DNA from: Bacillota bacterium | Lineage (GTDB): Bacteria > Bacillota > SHA-98 > UBA4971 | Assembly (NCBI GenBank): GCA_012842395.1 | Contig: DUSX01000034.1 | Coordinates: forward strand, 62,001 to 126,000 | Length of the DNA stretch: 64,000 bases | Reading direction: 5' to 3' | In this document: in pieces, positions 43,583-52,669 of the stretch | Position numbering within the stretch: position 1 is the stretch's first letter | Layout: each line of letters begins with the position of its first letter | The notes under the pieces: model-generated | Seen by the model: only the letters and a program-made list of their open reading frames with translations | Told to the model about the DNA's origin: nothing | Databases searched by the model: none | Program-made: the position numbers and the translations under genes

Positions 43583-45022
43583 CTAGCGCCAGACCGTGAT
43601 GCGCGCCTCGTGAACCACCGACGGGTTCGTGAGAACGCGCTCGCCTTCCTTGAGGCCGCGGACCACGACGGTATCCTGGTCGCCTCCCACGATCTCCACA
43701 GGTTTCCTCACGACACCGAGGTTCACCGGAACGTAAACCAAGTAGCCCTCGCCGCTCCGCACGATCGCCCGCCGCGGGATCGTAAGCCCCGAGCATGTCC
43801 TCGTGACGAACCTCACGCGAATCCGTCGCGCAGCGCAGAGCTCCTGAGGAAACCCAGAGACCTCCACCAACACTGCCCGGTCTCCCGAAGGTGTGGGATC
43901 GCCTCTGGATACGACGCGTGCGGGGAAGAGGCCCATGTCGGACGCGGAACCGCATGCCACCCGAACCCGCGACGACGCCAGGACTTGGTCGTCTTCGTTG
44001 GAAAGGACCGCCAACACCAACAGACGGTAGTTGTTGATGAGACGGAAGACCGGCTCCCCCTCGGCGACCTCCGAACCATCGCTCACGGAAACAGGCGACG
44101 TCACCAGCGACCGAACGCGGTCTGGGGTCAAGTCCTTGGCGGACGACGGCGTGAGCGAGTTCTCCATGCCGTCGAACTCGAAGCTGACCACCCCGGGCTC
44201 CTTCGCACGCAGCTCACACACGGCCTGCCGGTATGACCTCTCCCGCTCTTGGACCTTGGCGGCGAGAGCCTGTCCACGCACCTTGAGGGCTTTCTCTTCC
44301 TCGGCGAGGCGCCGAGACGCAGCGGCAAGCGCCGTGTCCGCACGCCCGAGCGCCGCCTTGTGCTTTTCCTCGCCAGACGCGTCACGGGATGCCCTTGCAC
44401 GGTCCAGCGCGCGTCTCTCGTTCTCAACATCCAATCTGCATGAATCAACCTGGTTCTTCAGCTCAGTGAGCCTTGCGCGAGCATACGCATCGAACTTGGC
44501 GAGCTCTTCCTTGGCCTCCGCAAGCGGTGGCTCGAGCTGCTGCCTGGCCTCTTCCCTGCAGATCTCGGCAACGACCGTCCCGGCCTTCACGCGCTCGCCC
44601 TCGGCCACCAGCAAGCGCACCTTGCCTTCAATCGGCGCCACGATCACCGTCTCGTCGCGCACGACCACCGCCTCGGTATCGAAGCCTTCCTGAACCGATC
44701 CCCAGGCTGCCTGGGCGCACTCCAGCCGGCTCTCGAACGCCGATATGGCCGTGGCCCTTCGAAGCGACCACACGGTAAGGCTTGTGACGGCAAGCACGAG
44801 CACAGCCCCGCCCATGACAAACGACCTCAGCCTGCGCCGCCTCGCCCGGTCGCCGTCCGGTGCAGACCGCTCGGAAGGCACCTTGCACGCCTCCGGGTCT
44901 GCGTCGTCGAAACCCCCTACGACCCTCAGATGTGAGCGGGGCACGCCCCGCGTTGCGGGCCTTCGCCTTCCCCGCCCGCGGGCGGTGCCGCGCTCTTCGT
45001 CGCGAGCCCTGGCGCGACGCAC
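43583..45022 (-). CDS. HlyD-family membrane-fusion-like protein
   Basis: A 479-residue protein. A basic cytoplasmic start of about 65 residues leads into one membrane helix (FVMGGAVLVLAVTSLTVWSL). Then come a lipoyl-like half motif (IVAPIEGKVRLLVAEGERVK), a long coiled coil at about residues 180-290 (KEELAKFDAYARARLTELKN, ASRRLAEEEKALKVRGQALA) and a beta-barrel C-terminus (TIPRRAIVRSGEGYLVYVPV). Similar proteins occur just upstream of sepF in clostridia. No transporter gene is adjacent, so an efflux role is unproven; an envelope or division role fits the place. Confidence 0.8.
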   Translation of the reverse strand: MRRARARDEERGTARGRGRRRPATRGVPRSHLRVVGGFDDADPEACKVPSERSAPDGDRARRRRLRSFVMGGAVLVLAVTSLTVWSLRRATAISAFESRLECAQAAWGSVQEGFDTEAVVVRDETVIVAPIEGKVRLLVAEGERVKAGTVVAEICREEARQQLEPPLAEAKEELAKFDAYARARLTELKNQVDSCRLDVENERRALDRARASRDASGEEKHKAALGRADTALAAASRRLAEEEKALKVRGQALAAKVQERERSYRQAVCELRAKEPGVVSFEFDGMENSLTPSSAKDLTPDRVRSLVTSPVSVSDGSEVAEGEPVFRLINNYRLLVLAVLSNEDDQVLASSRVRVACGSASDMGLFPARVVSRGDPTPSGDRAVLVEVSGFPQELCAARRIRVRFVTRTCSGLTIPRRAIVRSGEGYLVYVPVNLGVVRKPVEIVGGDQDTVVVRGLKEGERVLTNPSVVHEARITVWR

Positions 45023-45195
45023 AATCCGATACCCCCCATACCCTACACAGCCATACAGTTTTTCTACAGCCCAAGCTCAAGTCCTGCCTCGACGAAGATG
45101 CCGCCGCCAACTTGTGTTCGTCGCGGTCCGAAGCTGTACGACAGCGCTAGACCGGGCCTTTCAGGTTTCGACAGGCTGCGAGGATCGTCTCAGGG

Positions 45196-46005
45196 TTACC
45201 CACGGATGAAGAGCAGAGCGGCCATCCGCCCGGTTACGCCCCGGGCGCCCCTGTAGGAGAAGAATAGGTCTTGCCTGCAGGACGTGCAGAAGGTTGAGGT
45301 GAAGATGCTGCCGGGCGAAAGCCCAGCCATCTCTAGCTCTCTTCGGCAGGCTTCCTTAAGGTCCAACCGGAAGCGATCCTGACCCACCTGGCGGACGACA
45401 TCATGGCTGCATGCCGCAGCACTACACGCCTCCGCGACCTCTCTTCCGACCTCGTAGCAACACGCGCCTATGGACGGGCCGATGCCTGCCAGCAAATCGC
45501 GGGGGCGCAGGTCGAACGCCCGGCACATCACCTCCACGGCCTTCGCTGGAGCCCGGCGCGCAATACCACGCCATCCGGCGTGAACGAGCCCCACGGCGCG
45601 CCCGGAGCGGTGCACCAAGAACACAGGCACGCAGTCCGCCACATAGGAGGAGATCACAGTGCCCGGTGACGCCGTCACAAGGCAATCAGTCAATGGAATG
45701 CCTGGAGCCCACGGCGACCAGTCCCGCCCGCGGTCCTCCGGACCCACCACTGCCACCGCATCCCCGTGGACTTGCTCGCCCGCCACAAGCGAGCCGTCGG
45801 GTGCCCTGATCGCCGAAAGAGCCAGTCGCCGGTTTTCGCGCACCCGGCCCGGGTCATCGCCAACGTGAAAGCCCATGTTGAGCGTGGCAAACGGCCCCTC
45901 GCTCCGCCCACCAAGCCTGGTGGTGAAGGCGTGAGACACCGTCCCGAGCGCCTCGATCTCCGGAAACACCAAGTACTCCACGCCGTTCGAACAACGCGCC
46001 TCCAA
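45196..46005 (-). CDS. pgeF: Peptidoglycan editing factor PgeF (laccase-domain, YlmD/YfiH family)
   Basis: A 269-residue protein with SHAFTTRLGGRSEGPFATLN, GEQVHGDAVAVV, the metal/purine-site motif SYVADCVPVFLVHRSGRAVG, VHAGWRGIARR and GPSIGACCYEVG. These define the family once called polyphenol oxidase, now linked to purine nucleoside phosphorylase/deaminase activity and peptidoglycan quality control. TTG 46005 has acggaggt upstream. Confidence 0.93.
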   Translation of the reverse strand: MEARCSNGVEYLVFPEIEALGTVSHAFTTRLGGRSEGPFATLNMGFHVGDDPGRVRENRRLALSAIRAPDGSLVAGEQVHGDAVAVVGPEDRGRDWSPWAPGIPLTDCLVTASPGTVISSYVADCVPVFLVHRSGRAVGLVHAGWRGIARRAPAKAVEVMCRAFDLRPRDLLAGIGPSIGACCYEVGREVAEACSAAACSHDVVRQVGQDRFRLDLKEACRRELEMAGLSPGSIFTSTFCTSCRQDLFFSYRGARGVTGRMAALLFIRG

Positions 46006-46107
46006 CTCGCGTGCAACCTCCGTCGAATCATACGACCCTTTGCTGGACTAACCGCATCTCTAGCGGATCTCTACAGGTTCCCGGTGCTCGTCAGCGCCCA
46101 GGTTCCG

Positions 46108-46190
46108 TTCATGGTTGCCGGGTTGCCCCCCGGCGAGGGCGAGAGCGCGCTTGCAGCACGAGGATTTCGCATTTGCCGGGCGAGAAGAGC
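46108..46190. repeat. Degenerate intergenic repeat, copy C (partial)
   Basis: In the 346-base gap between pgeF and nrdG, the run ggttgccgggttgccc...gcgcgcttgcagcacg matches one half of copy B (ggttgccggtgttgccctcc...gcgcgcttgcggcgcg in reverse orientation). The rest of the gap shows no gene. Confidence 0.45.
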
Positions 46191-46351
46191 CAAGCGAGAG
46201 CAGCCAAGGCCGTCACGCCCCGTCGTACATCGCACGCAGCGGCGACCCTGGTGCCCTCAACAACACAGATGAAAACCTGTGCCATCGCTCCTGGCGCGAG
46301 GCTCCGGCGTCGTCGCAAGCCGGCGATAACGGCCGCGGCCCCGACCTGCCT

Positions 46352-46891
46352 CTACCCTCCGCAAACCGCGACCCCGTCATACCTTGGGCTGAGATCCACG
46401 ACGGTGCCGAGCATGAGCGAGCCCTTCACGTCTATGATACGCTGGTTCCGTGACCCCCGAAACGCTATCGACGTGTCTCTCTCGCGCTCCACGTATGGGC
46501 CGTCCACCAGGATGTCGGTGACATCGAGGAGGTCGCGCCAGGCCCTCGGCGAGTCAGGACGTGTCAGGGCTTCCCACGTGTACCCGGTGTACGTGACGAT
46601 GTTCAGCCCAAGAAGCTTCAAGCGCCAGCCCAGAAGCGCGAACCCCTCAGCTTGCGCAAAAGGCTCCCCGCCGCTGAACGTCACCCCACGGATTATAGGC
46701 GTGAGCCTCATCCGCTCTATCACCTCATCCAGGCTGAACGCGCGCCCTCCTGCAGGATCGTGAGTCTCTGGGTTGTGGCATCCCTTGCACCCGTGCGGGC
46801 ATCCCTGGGCGAAGACAACCGCACGTATCCCGGGCCCGTCGACTACGCTTTCCCTTGTGATGCCAGCAAGCCTGAGCGTCAAGTCTGCCAT
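46352..46891 (-). CDS. nrdG: Anaerobic ribonucleotide reductase activating protein
   Basis: A 179-residue radical SAM activase for NrdD. The cluster motif is FAQGCPHGCKGCHNP (CxxxCxxC); VDGPGIRAVVF precedes it and IIRGVTFSGGEPFAQAEGF and TDILVDGPYVE follow. It makes the glycyl radical on NrdD using SAM and a 4Fe-4S cluster. It is separated from nrdD by 327 bases containing a repeat copy. Confidence 0.96.
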   Translation of the reverse strand: MADLTLRLAGITRESVVDGPGIRAVVFAQGCPHGCKGCHNPETHDPAGGRAFSLDEVIERMRLTPIIRGVTFSGGEPFAQAEGFALLGWRLKLLGLNIVTYTGYTWEALTRPDSPRAWRDLLDVTDILVDGPYVERERDTSIAFRGSRNQRIIDVKGSLMLGTVVDLSPRYDGVAVCGG

Positions 46892-46989
46892 GGTGGTCCC
46901 TCCGCCCTCCCGCCACGCGCGGCCACCCGCCTAAGTGCGGGGTCATTGGCTTTCTCTCGCTCTCTGGGCGCGGATCGGCTTTGTGGCTG

Positions 46990-47150
46990 TCGCACAAAGC
47001 GTATCAACACCTCGCCCTTCTGCAAGACGGACCGGATTCCGTCGAAACATGTCCCGCGTGGCGCCTCGTTCGAATCAGTCTGGCGCGCGATGCAGTAAAA
47101 CCTTTCCAGACCTGCTCGTGCAAACCCCGGCAACCCGGCGCCCCTAAGAA
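46990..47150. repeat. Degenerate intergenic repeat, copy E
   Basis: The nrdD-nrdG gap contains gcgcctcgttcgaatcagtc, gtgcaaaccccggcaaccc and aagaaacgagacggag. These are in the same order and orientation as cgcctcgttcgaatccggt, cacgcgccggcaatcc and aaagagaagacgaatg in the 58691-58888 copy. No gene is seen in the gap. Confidence 0.55.
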
Positions 47151-47218
47151 ACGAGACGGAGACCCTGGCCCCCTGCTCAATGGGAACGCCGACATATGGG
47201 CGGCACGCCTCAAAGGCC

Positions 47219-49327
47219 TCAAAACGTGAGATGGGGCTTGCGCGCAGCGAGCTCAGCGCGCTTGGCGTCGTTGAACCTGTCGATGGTGGACAGGTACCCG
47301 GTTATGCGCCTCACCCTTCTTATGTCGGACGATCCGCACTTGGGGCACGTGTCCTCGATGATCCCAGAGTAAGAGCACGACCTGCACTCGTCTATCGGAA
47401 AGTTGATTCCACCGTATCCCACATCGCAGCTGGCCATGTGCTGCACGATGGCCTCGACAGCATCGGGGTTGTGAATGGGCGGGGATGAGAGTTCCACGTA
47501 CGAGATATGTCCGGCGTTGGTGTACTTGTGGTACTGGCCCTCGATCCTTATCTTCTCGTACATGCTTATCTCGAAATCCACAGGCACGTGAAAGCTGTTC
47601 GTGTAGAATTCCTTGTCGGTAACCCCAGGCACGACGCCAAACCGCTTGCGGTCGAGAGCCACGAACCTCCCAGAAAGGCCCTCGGCAGGGGTCGCAAGGA
47701 GCGTGTAATTGAGGTCGTGGATCTCAGCTGCCTCATCCACCCGTTCCCGCATGAACGCCACGATCTCGAGGCCGAGCCTCTGAGCCTCGTCACTTTCGCC
47801 GTGATGCGCTCCAATCAAGACCTTGAGAGCCTCCGCAAGCCCGATGAACCCTATCGACAGCGTACCGTGTTTGATGGCCGGCTCGATGCAATCGTCCGGG
47901 CCAAGGTCTTTAGAGCCCAGGTAGAGACCCTGTCCCATCAGGAACGGCATGTCCTTCACTTTGAGCTTGCGTTGCACGTTGTACCGGTGATAGAGCTGCC
48001 TCGCAGCGAGCCGCATGACCTCCGACAGCCCGGTGAAGAACCTGTCTATGTCGCCCCGCGACTGGAGAGCCACCCGGGGCAGGTTGACCGACGTGAACGA
48101 AAGGTTGCCCCGGCCTGTCGTCACCTCGGGACCATGCCGGTTGCCTATGACTCTCGTGCGGCATCCCATGTACGCCACTTCCGAGCCATATTTCCGGTTG
48201 AACGACGAATCCATGAACGAAAACGTCGGGTTCATCCGGCGGCTCGCCACCCGCACCGCTAGCTTGAAGAGATCGTAGTTCGGGTCGCCGGGCTTCATGT
48301 TCACGCCATCCTTCACCCTGAAGATGATGTTGGGGAATATCGGATTCTCCCCACGCCCGAGGCCTTTCTCGAAAGCCAGCAGCAGGCAGCGGGTGACCAT
48401 TCTGCCGGCCTCGCTTTGATCGCACCCGAGATTGATCGAGGAGAACGGCACCTGCGACCCAGCCCGGCTATGCATGGAGTTGAGGTTGTACACCAGGGCC
48501 TCCATGGCCTGAAAAACCTCTTCCTCGGAATGACCCTCCATGAATGGAGCAAGATCACGGTCAAAGAAGCCGAACGACTGCCCGCCATGCATGTCGTTCT
48601 GGGAGCTCTGGAGGATGATGGCCGCGAGGGCCGCCGCGGACGCAGGCCGCTTCGGTGGCCGTATGTACCCGTGACCCGTGCTGAAGCCGTTTGACAGGAG
48701 CTCGTACAAGGGTATTTGCACGCACGTCAGCGTCTTGCCGTACCAGTCGAGGTCGTGGATGTGGATGTCCCCTTCCAGGTGCGCCCGGGCGATGTCCTCT
48801 GGGATGAGCCTGTGCAGGTAGTAGTGACGGCTCGCTGCGGACGCGATCTGCAGCATCTTCGCGGAGGGCGAATTCCCCACGTTGGCGTTCTCGCGGTTCG
48901 TTTCCACCAGGATGTCGGCCACTACGTCCATGAGCTCGGCCTTCGCTTCACGGATCCGCGTGCGCTTGTCGCGATATAGAATGTAAGCTTTGGCCACCTT
49001 CGCATGGCCAGCTTCGATCAGGACGCGCTCCACGATGTCCTGGACGCCCTCGACAGTCGGAATGGCGCCCACGCACTCGTCAGCCACGTGCGAGAGCACC
49101 CTTGCCGTGAGCTCCTCCGCAAGCCTCGGGTTCTCCTCGTCAACTGCGCGCATGGCTTTGCTGATCGCGTTCAGTATCTTCGCTTCGTCGAACGGCACTA
49201 TCCTGCCGTCCCGTTTCTGGATGCTCGTAAACACCCTGGACGGCCTGGCGAATCTGCCCTTCTCGCCGCCATCCGCGGCATCTACGCCCTGGAGATCCTC
49301 TCCCGCTACAGTAGCCCTTACTGCCAC
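47219..49327 (-). CDS. nrdD: Anaerobic (class III) ribonucleoside-triphosphate reductase
   Basis: A 702-residue enzyme. An ATP-cone covers about residues 30-120 (IQKRDGRIVPFDEAKILNAI, VEGVQDIVERVLIEAGHAKV). The catalytic barrel includes HIHDLDWYGKTLTCVQIPL and VPFSSINLGC. The C-terminal zinc site is CRSCSYSGIIEDTCPKCGS, and the radical glycine is in RRITGYLSTIDRFNDAK. It reduces nucleotides without oxygen, showing an anaerobic lifestyle. GTG 49327 after ggaggggtga is preferred to GTG 49354. Confidence 0.96.
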   Translation of the reverse strand: MAVRATVAGEDLQGVDAADGGEKGRFARPSRVFTSIQKRDGRIVPFDEAKILNAISKAMRAVDEENPRLAEELTARVLSHVADECVGAIPTVEGVQDIVERVLIEAGHAKVAKAYILYRDKRTRIREAKAELMDVVADILVETNRENANVGNSPSAKMLQIASAASRHYYLHRLIPEDIARAHLEGDIHIHDLDWYGKTLTCVQIPLYELLSNGFSTGHGYIRPPKRPASAAALAAIILQSSQNDMHGGQSFGFFDRDLAPFMEGHSEEEVFQAMEALVYNLNSMHSRAGSQVPFSSINLGCDQSEAGRMVTRCLLLAFEKGLGRGENPIFPNIIFRVKDGVNMKPGDPNYDLFKLAVRVASRRMNPTFSFMDSSFNRKYGSEVAYMGCRTRVIGNRHGPEVTTGRGNLSFTSVNLPRVALQSRGDIDRFFTGLSEVMRLAARQLYHRYNVQRKLKVKDMPFLMGQGLYLGSKDLGPDDCIEPAIKHGTLSIGFIGLAEALKVLIGAHHGESDEAQRLGLEIVAFMRERVDEAAEIHDLNYTLLATPAEGLSGRFVALDRKRFGVVPGVTDKEFYTNSFHVPVDFEISMYEKIRIEGQYHKYTNAGHISYVELSSPPIHNPDAVEAIVQHMASCDVGYGGINFPIDECRSCSYSGIIEDTCPKCGSSDIRRVRRITGYLSTIDRFNDAKRAELAARKPHLTF

Positions 49328-49411
49328 TCGAAGCTCACCCCTCCACTGAAACACAGCCGGGCCCCCGCGGCCCGGAGCCGAAACCCGCGCTCCCGCGCCG
49401 CGCCGGGCTCT

Positions 49412-49870
49412 TCACTCCTCGTTCAGGAGCTTCTTCAGCTCGTCCATGAACGTGTCTATGTCCTTGAATTCGCGATACACCGAGGCGAAGCGCACGTAGG
49501 CGACTTTGTCGAGGTCCCGCAGCCTCCGGATGACCATTTCGCCGATCTCCCGGCTTGACACCTCGCGTTCCAGACGGCCGCGCAACTCGCGCTCGACGTC
49601 GCTCGTTACCTCTTCCAGCACACTCATGGGAACGGGTCGTTTCTGGCACGCTTTCATGAGGCCGGTCAGGATCTTGTTGCGATTGAATGGTTCGCGCCTG
49701 CCGTCTTTTTTCACCACCATCAGCGGTACCTCGTCAACGACCTCGTAAGTCGTAAACCTGCGCCCGCACGACATGCATTCGCGCCGACGTCTGATCGCCG
49801 CTCCTTCCTCGGTCGCACGCGAATCTATCACCCTGCTGTCGGGATGGCCGCAGTACGGGCACTTCATCAC
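49412..49870 (-). CDS. nrdR: Transcriptional repressor NrdR
   Basis: A 152-residue regulator: zinc ribbon [19 protein letters not shown] with [15 protein letters not shown], then an ATP-cone ([20 protein letters not shown]). It senses ATP/dATP and represses ribonucleotide reductase genes. Here it heads the nrdR-nrdD-nrdG transcription unit, behind two NrdR-box-like sites, so it should control itself. Confidence 0.97.
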   Translation of the reverse strand: MMKCPYCGHPDSRVIDSRATEEGAAIRRRRECMSCGRRFTTYEVVDEVPLMVVKKDGRREPFNRNKILTGLMKACQKRPVPMSVLEEVTSDVERELRGRLEREVSSREIGEMVIRRLRDLDKVAYVRFASVYREFKDIDTFMDELKKLLNEE

Positions 49871-50038
49871 TATCCCCCTAAGTGCGGGAAGCGCGCGTGT
49901 CGCTCACTCGTCCGGCACCCCGGTCGTCGCCCGGTAGTCACCGTCCGGCCGTTCCACGAGCATCAGGCTCGCACGCCATCGCCGAAGGCCTTGACTCCCG
50001 CTGCGCCTCGGTGCTGCCACGCACAACGTCCCTGCCAG

Positions 50039-50093
50039 GATCTATATATTGTGGCTGATTGTTATTATATTGCCCAACATATTGTATGTCCAA
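50039..50093 (-). promoter_or_regulatory. nrdR promoter with two NrdR boxes
   Basis: On the minus strand, TTGGAC (50093-50088), an 18-base spacer and a perfect TATAAT (50069-50064). Box-like sequences at 50039-50054 (minus: ccacaatatatagatc) and 50072-50087 (minus: atacaatatgttgggc) resemble the NrdR site acaCwATATATwGtgt. They have centres about 33 bases apart, near three helical turns, as in known paired boxes. Both would block RNA polymerase. Confidence 0.75.
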
Positions 50094-50238
50094 CCCGGTT
50101 TCGCCACCGCTCCGCGGGGAAAGGCGCGATGCCACGATCCTGCTCCTCGGGGCGGTCGTTATCTCATTCTTACTTACCGCGTGAGTGCACCGCACGCGCA
50201 GAGAAAGGCCAGTAGTCGTACTTTCCCATCCTTGCCCA

Positions 50239-50268
50239 GAATAAAAGCATGTACCCGAGGCAATACTT
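50239..50268 (+). promoter_or_regulatory. Candidate forespore (sigma-F/G) promoter of sigG
   Basis: GAATA (50239-50243), a 15-base spacer and GGCAATACTT (50259-50268) resemble the sigma-F/sigma-G pattern GYATA-N15/16-GGnnAnAnTR, with one mismatch in the -35. It lies about 45 bases before the sigG ATG. The match is by eye. Confidence 0.45.
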
Positions 50269-50313
50269 GTATTGAACCTGAGATATTCTGGAAACGCGGG
50301 GGAACCCCCTACG

Positions 50314-51084
50314 ATGACGAACAAGGTCGAGATATGCGGAGTCAATACGTCGAAGCTGCCAGTTTTGAGCAACCAGAAGATGCGTGAGCTTCTAGACCTC
50401 GTCAGGCGCGGGGATAAGGACGCGCGGGACAAGCTCATATACGGAAACCTCCGCCTAGTGCTCAGCGTCATACAGCGTTTCAATAACAGGGGAGAGTATG
50501 TGGACGACCTTTTCCAGGTCGGGTGCATAGGCCTGATGAAGGCAATCGACAATTTTGATCTCACGCAGAACGTGAAGTTCTCGACCTACGCAGTTCCCAT
50601 GATAGTCGGGGAGATCCGTCGCTATCTCAGGGACAACAACCCGATCAGGGTATCCCGCTCGCTGCGGGACGTGGCGTACAAAGCGCTACAGGTAAGGGAC
50701 GCCCTCGTCAGCAGGAACTCCAGGGAGCCCTCCATCACAGAGATCGCGGACGAGCTCAAGCTGCCTCGCGAGGAAGTGGTGTACGCTCTTGACGCCATTC
50801 AGGATCCCGTGTCGCTCTTCGAGCCCATTTACCACGACGGCGGCGACCCGATCTACGTGATGGACCAGGTGAGCGACGAGAAGAACCAGGATTCAACGTG
50901 GTTGGAGGGCATATCCATACGCGAGGCCATGGAGAAGCTGAATGAACGGGAACGGCTCATACTGAAGCTGCGCTTCTTCGAAGGCAAAACCCAGATGGAG
51001 GTCGCCGAGGAGATCGGCATCTCTCAAGCGCAGGTGTCGCGCCTCGAAAAGGCGGCTCTCAAACACATGAGACGGTTCATGTAG
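50314..51084 (+). CDS. sigG: RNA polymerase sporulation sigma factor SigG
   Basis: A 256-residue late forespore sigma factor. The start NKVEICGVNTSKLPVLSNQK is nearly diagnostic for SigG, followed by region 2 (GDKDARDKLIYGNLRLVLSV, DDLFQVGCIGLMKAIDNFDL, KFSTYAVPMIVGEIRRYLRD) and region 4 (REAMEKLNERERLILKLRFF, QMEVAEEIGISQAQVSRLEK). ATG 50314 is chosen by the conserved start; its ribosome site lies in a gggggaaccccc palindrome, which could form a small hairpin. The gene is divergent from nrdR. Confidence 0.96.
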   Translation: MTNKVEICGVNTSKLPVLSNQKMRELLDLVRRGDKDARDKLIYGNLRLVLSVIQRFNNRGEYVDDLFQVGCIGLMKAIDNFDLTQNVKFSTYAVPMIVGEIRRYLRDNNPIRVSRSLRDVAYKALQVRDALVSRNSREPSITEIADELKLPREEVVYALDAIQDPVSLFEPIYHDGGDPIYVMDQVSDEKNQDSTWLEGISIREAMEKLNERERLILKLRFFEGKTQMEVAEEIGISQAQVSRLEKAALKHMRRFM

Positions 51085-51141
51085 GCGGCTGGGCGGGCTC
51101 GGCCCGGTCGTTTCGCCAGGCACGAAGAATCGGAGGTGACC

Positions 51142-51990
51142 GTGTTGCGGGTCAGGATAGCAGTGAGCGCGCTGATACTAATTGCCACCGTCGCTGGCGT
51201 CGCCTTGTCGGCGGCGGTTTTCGATACTAGGATACTGCCATCGTCTCCCAGCCTAACCGCGGAAAACGCGTTTAACACGAGAAACCTCATACGGCTGCAC
51301 GTGGTCGCAAACAGTGACAGCGAGGATGACCAGGCCTTGAAACTCCGGGTGCGCGACGCGATCCTGGCCCGAGCCAGAACGCTGCTTGGGTCGGTGAAGA
51401 CCAAGGAGGAGGCGTGGCAGGTTCTGCTCGAGAAAGCCAGCGAGCTTCAAGCGGCCGCGACGGAGCGGATCCGGGCCTCGGGAGAGTCGTATGGGGCTCG
51501 CGTGGAGATGGGCACCTTCGCGTTCCCTGAACGGACGTACGGACCGATAACCATCCCCAGTGGAGACTATGACGCTGTGAGGGTGGTGCTCGGAGAAGGC
51601 AAGGGCCAGAACTGGTGGTGCGTGCTGTTCCCGCCACTCTGCTTCATACAGGTGGACAAGGAAGGCAGACTGGAAGGTCTCACGCTCGACCTCTCACCAG
51701 GAGAAACCCTCGCGAAGCTGCGCCTCGACCTCGCAGGGCCCCCTCGCGCCGGCTACCCCGCAGCCGTGCCGCAGACCGGGACGCGGACCCGGACCGGAGG
51801 CGCATTCCAGCGGACCGTCACGGCGTCTGCCCCGCCGATTCTCACGCCCGTGCCCGCGGCTACGAGGCTGTGCCTGTCCGCGGCACTCCCAACTTACTCG
51901 CCAGCCACGCATTTCGTGCGGCCTTTCCTTTCCTATGATGGCCGCGTCGAAGGCTTGACTCGCCTCTTTCTACCCGTGTCGACGGGCTGA
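51142..51990 (+). CDS. spoIIR: Stage II sporulation protein R
   Basis: A 282-residue secreted signalling protein. An N-terminal membrane/signal segment (VRIAVSALILIATVAGVALS) leads to the SpoIIR core: NLIRLHVVANSDSEDDQALK, LRVRDAILARARTLLG and GKGQNWWCVLFPPLCF. It activates SpoIIGA to process pro-SigE. About 75 residues after the core are Pro/Thr/Ala-rich, longer than in Bacillus. GTG 51142 lies five bases after GGAGG; TTG 51145 is possible. SpoIIGA and pro-SigE are both encoded nearby at 55223-56923. Confidence 0.9.
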   Translation: MLRVRIAVSALILIATVAGVALSAAVFDTRILPSSPSLTAENAFNTRNLIRLHVVANSDSEDDQALKLRVRDAILARARTLLGSVKTKEEAWQVLLEKASELQAAATERIRASGESYGARVEMGTFAFPERTYGPITIPSGDYDAVRVVLGEGKGQNWWCVLFPPLCFIQVDKEGRLEGLTLDLSPGETLAKLRLDLAGPPRAGYPAAVPQTGTRTRTGGAFQRTVTASAPPILTPVPAATRLCLSAALPTYSPATHFVRPFLSYDGRVEGLTRLFLPVSTG

Positions 51991-52212
51991 AGCGCAGCGA
52001 CAGTGCCGCGCCAGGGTCTGCGTCCGTGCTACATGGGTGGGCCGTGGGCCGTCGGCCGCCCTCCAATACAGACCGACTCCTGACGAACGCCCCTACGGCC
52101 GCGCCCCGCACAACACTTGCCAGCGTAGGCGCGGAGACGCCTGAAGAGGGACGCGCACACGCCGCCACTTACTCGAATATAGTACCTTATGCAAGTCTTG
52201 GGGGTGGTGGCG

Positions 52213-52473
52213 ATGCTGGTCCGGATCTCGGACCTTCGAACGCGCGAGGTTGTAAACGTCGTCGATGGCCGGAGGCTCGGACCGATATGCGACATGGAGA
52301 TCGACCTTGCCACGGGGCAAGTGAGGTCCATAATGGTCCCCGGCCCCGCTAGGCTCATGGGAATCCTCGGGCGGTACAACGATTACGTCATCCCATGGGA
52401 AAAGATCCGCAGGATCGGGCTGGATGTCATCCTCGTCGAGGCAAGCGAGTACGCCGAATCGTCCAAGCAATGA
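52213..52473 (+). CDS. YlmC/YmxH-family sporulation protein (PRC-barrel)
   Basis: An 86-residue PRC-barrel-like protein: VRISDLRTREVVNVVDGRRL, GPICDMEIDLATGQVRSIMV and GRYNDYVIPWEKIRRIGLDV. YlmC/YmxH proteins are associated with sporulation in Firmicutes and are often next to sigG, as here. The molecular role is not known. ATG 52213 follows gggggtgg at proper spacing, rather than ATG 52189. Confidence 0.88.
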   Translation: MLVRISDLRTREVVNVVDGRRLGPICDMEIDLATGQVRSIMVPGPARLMGILGRYNDYVIPWEKIRRIGLDVILVEASEYAESSKQ

Positions 52474-52669
52474 CTGGCCCCGCACGCGGGCGGGCCAATG
52501 AGACGTGAGCCGGGGGAGGCGGCCCGCGGTGGAAGGCGTCCTGTCCTCCGCAGCTCCGCTCGGATGCTGACCGCTCTGGACAGGCCCGCGGCCGCCCGCC
52601 GACCGCCTCCGCCGAACGCTTGAACCGAAGGCTCCAGGATGGGGCCGAGCCCTAGCCCGGCCCAAGCGC

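Noticed and set aside
46011-46763. Plus-strand frame opposite nrdG
   Set aside because: It is antisense to a clear nrdG and runs through a repeat copy; the protein text is low-complexity.
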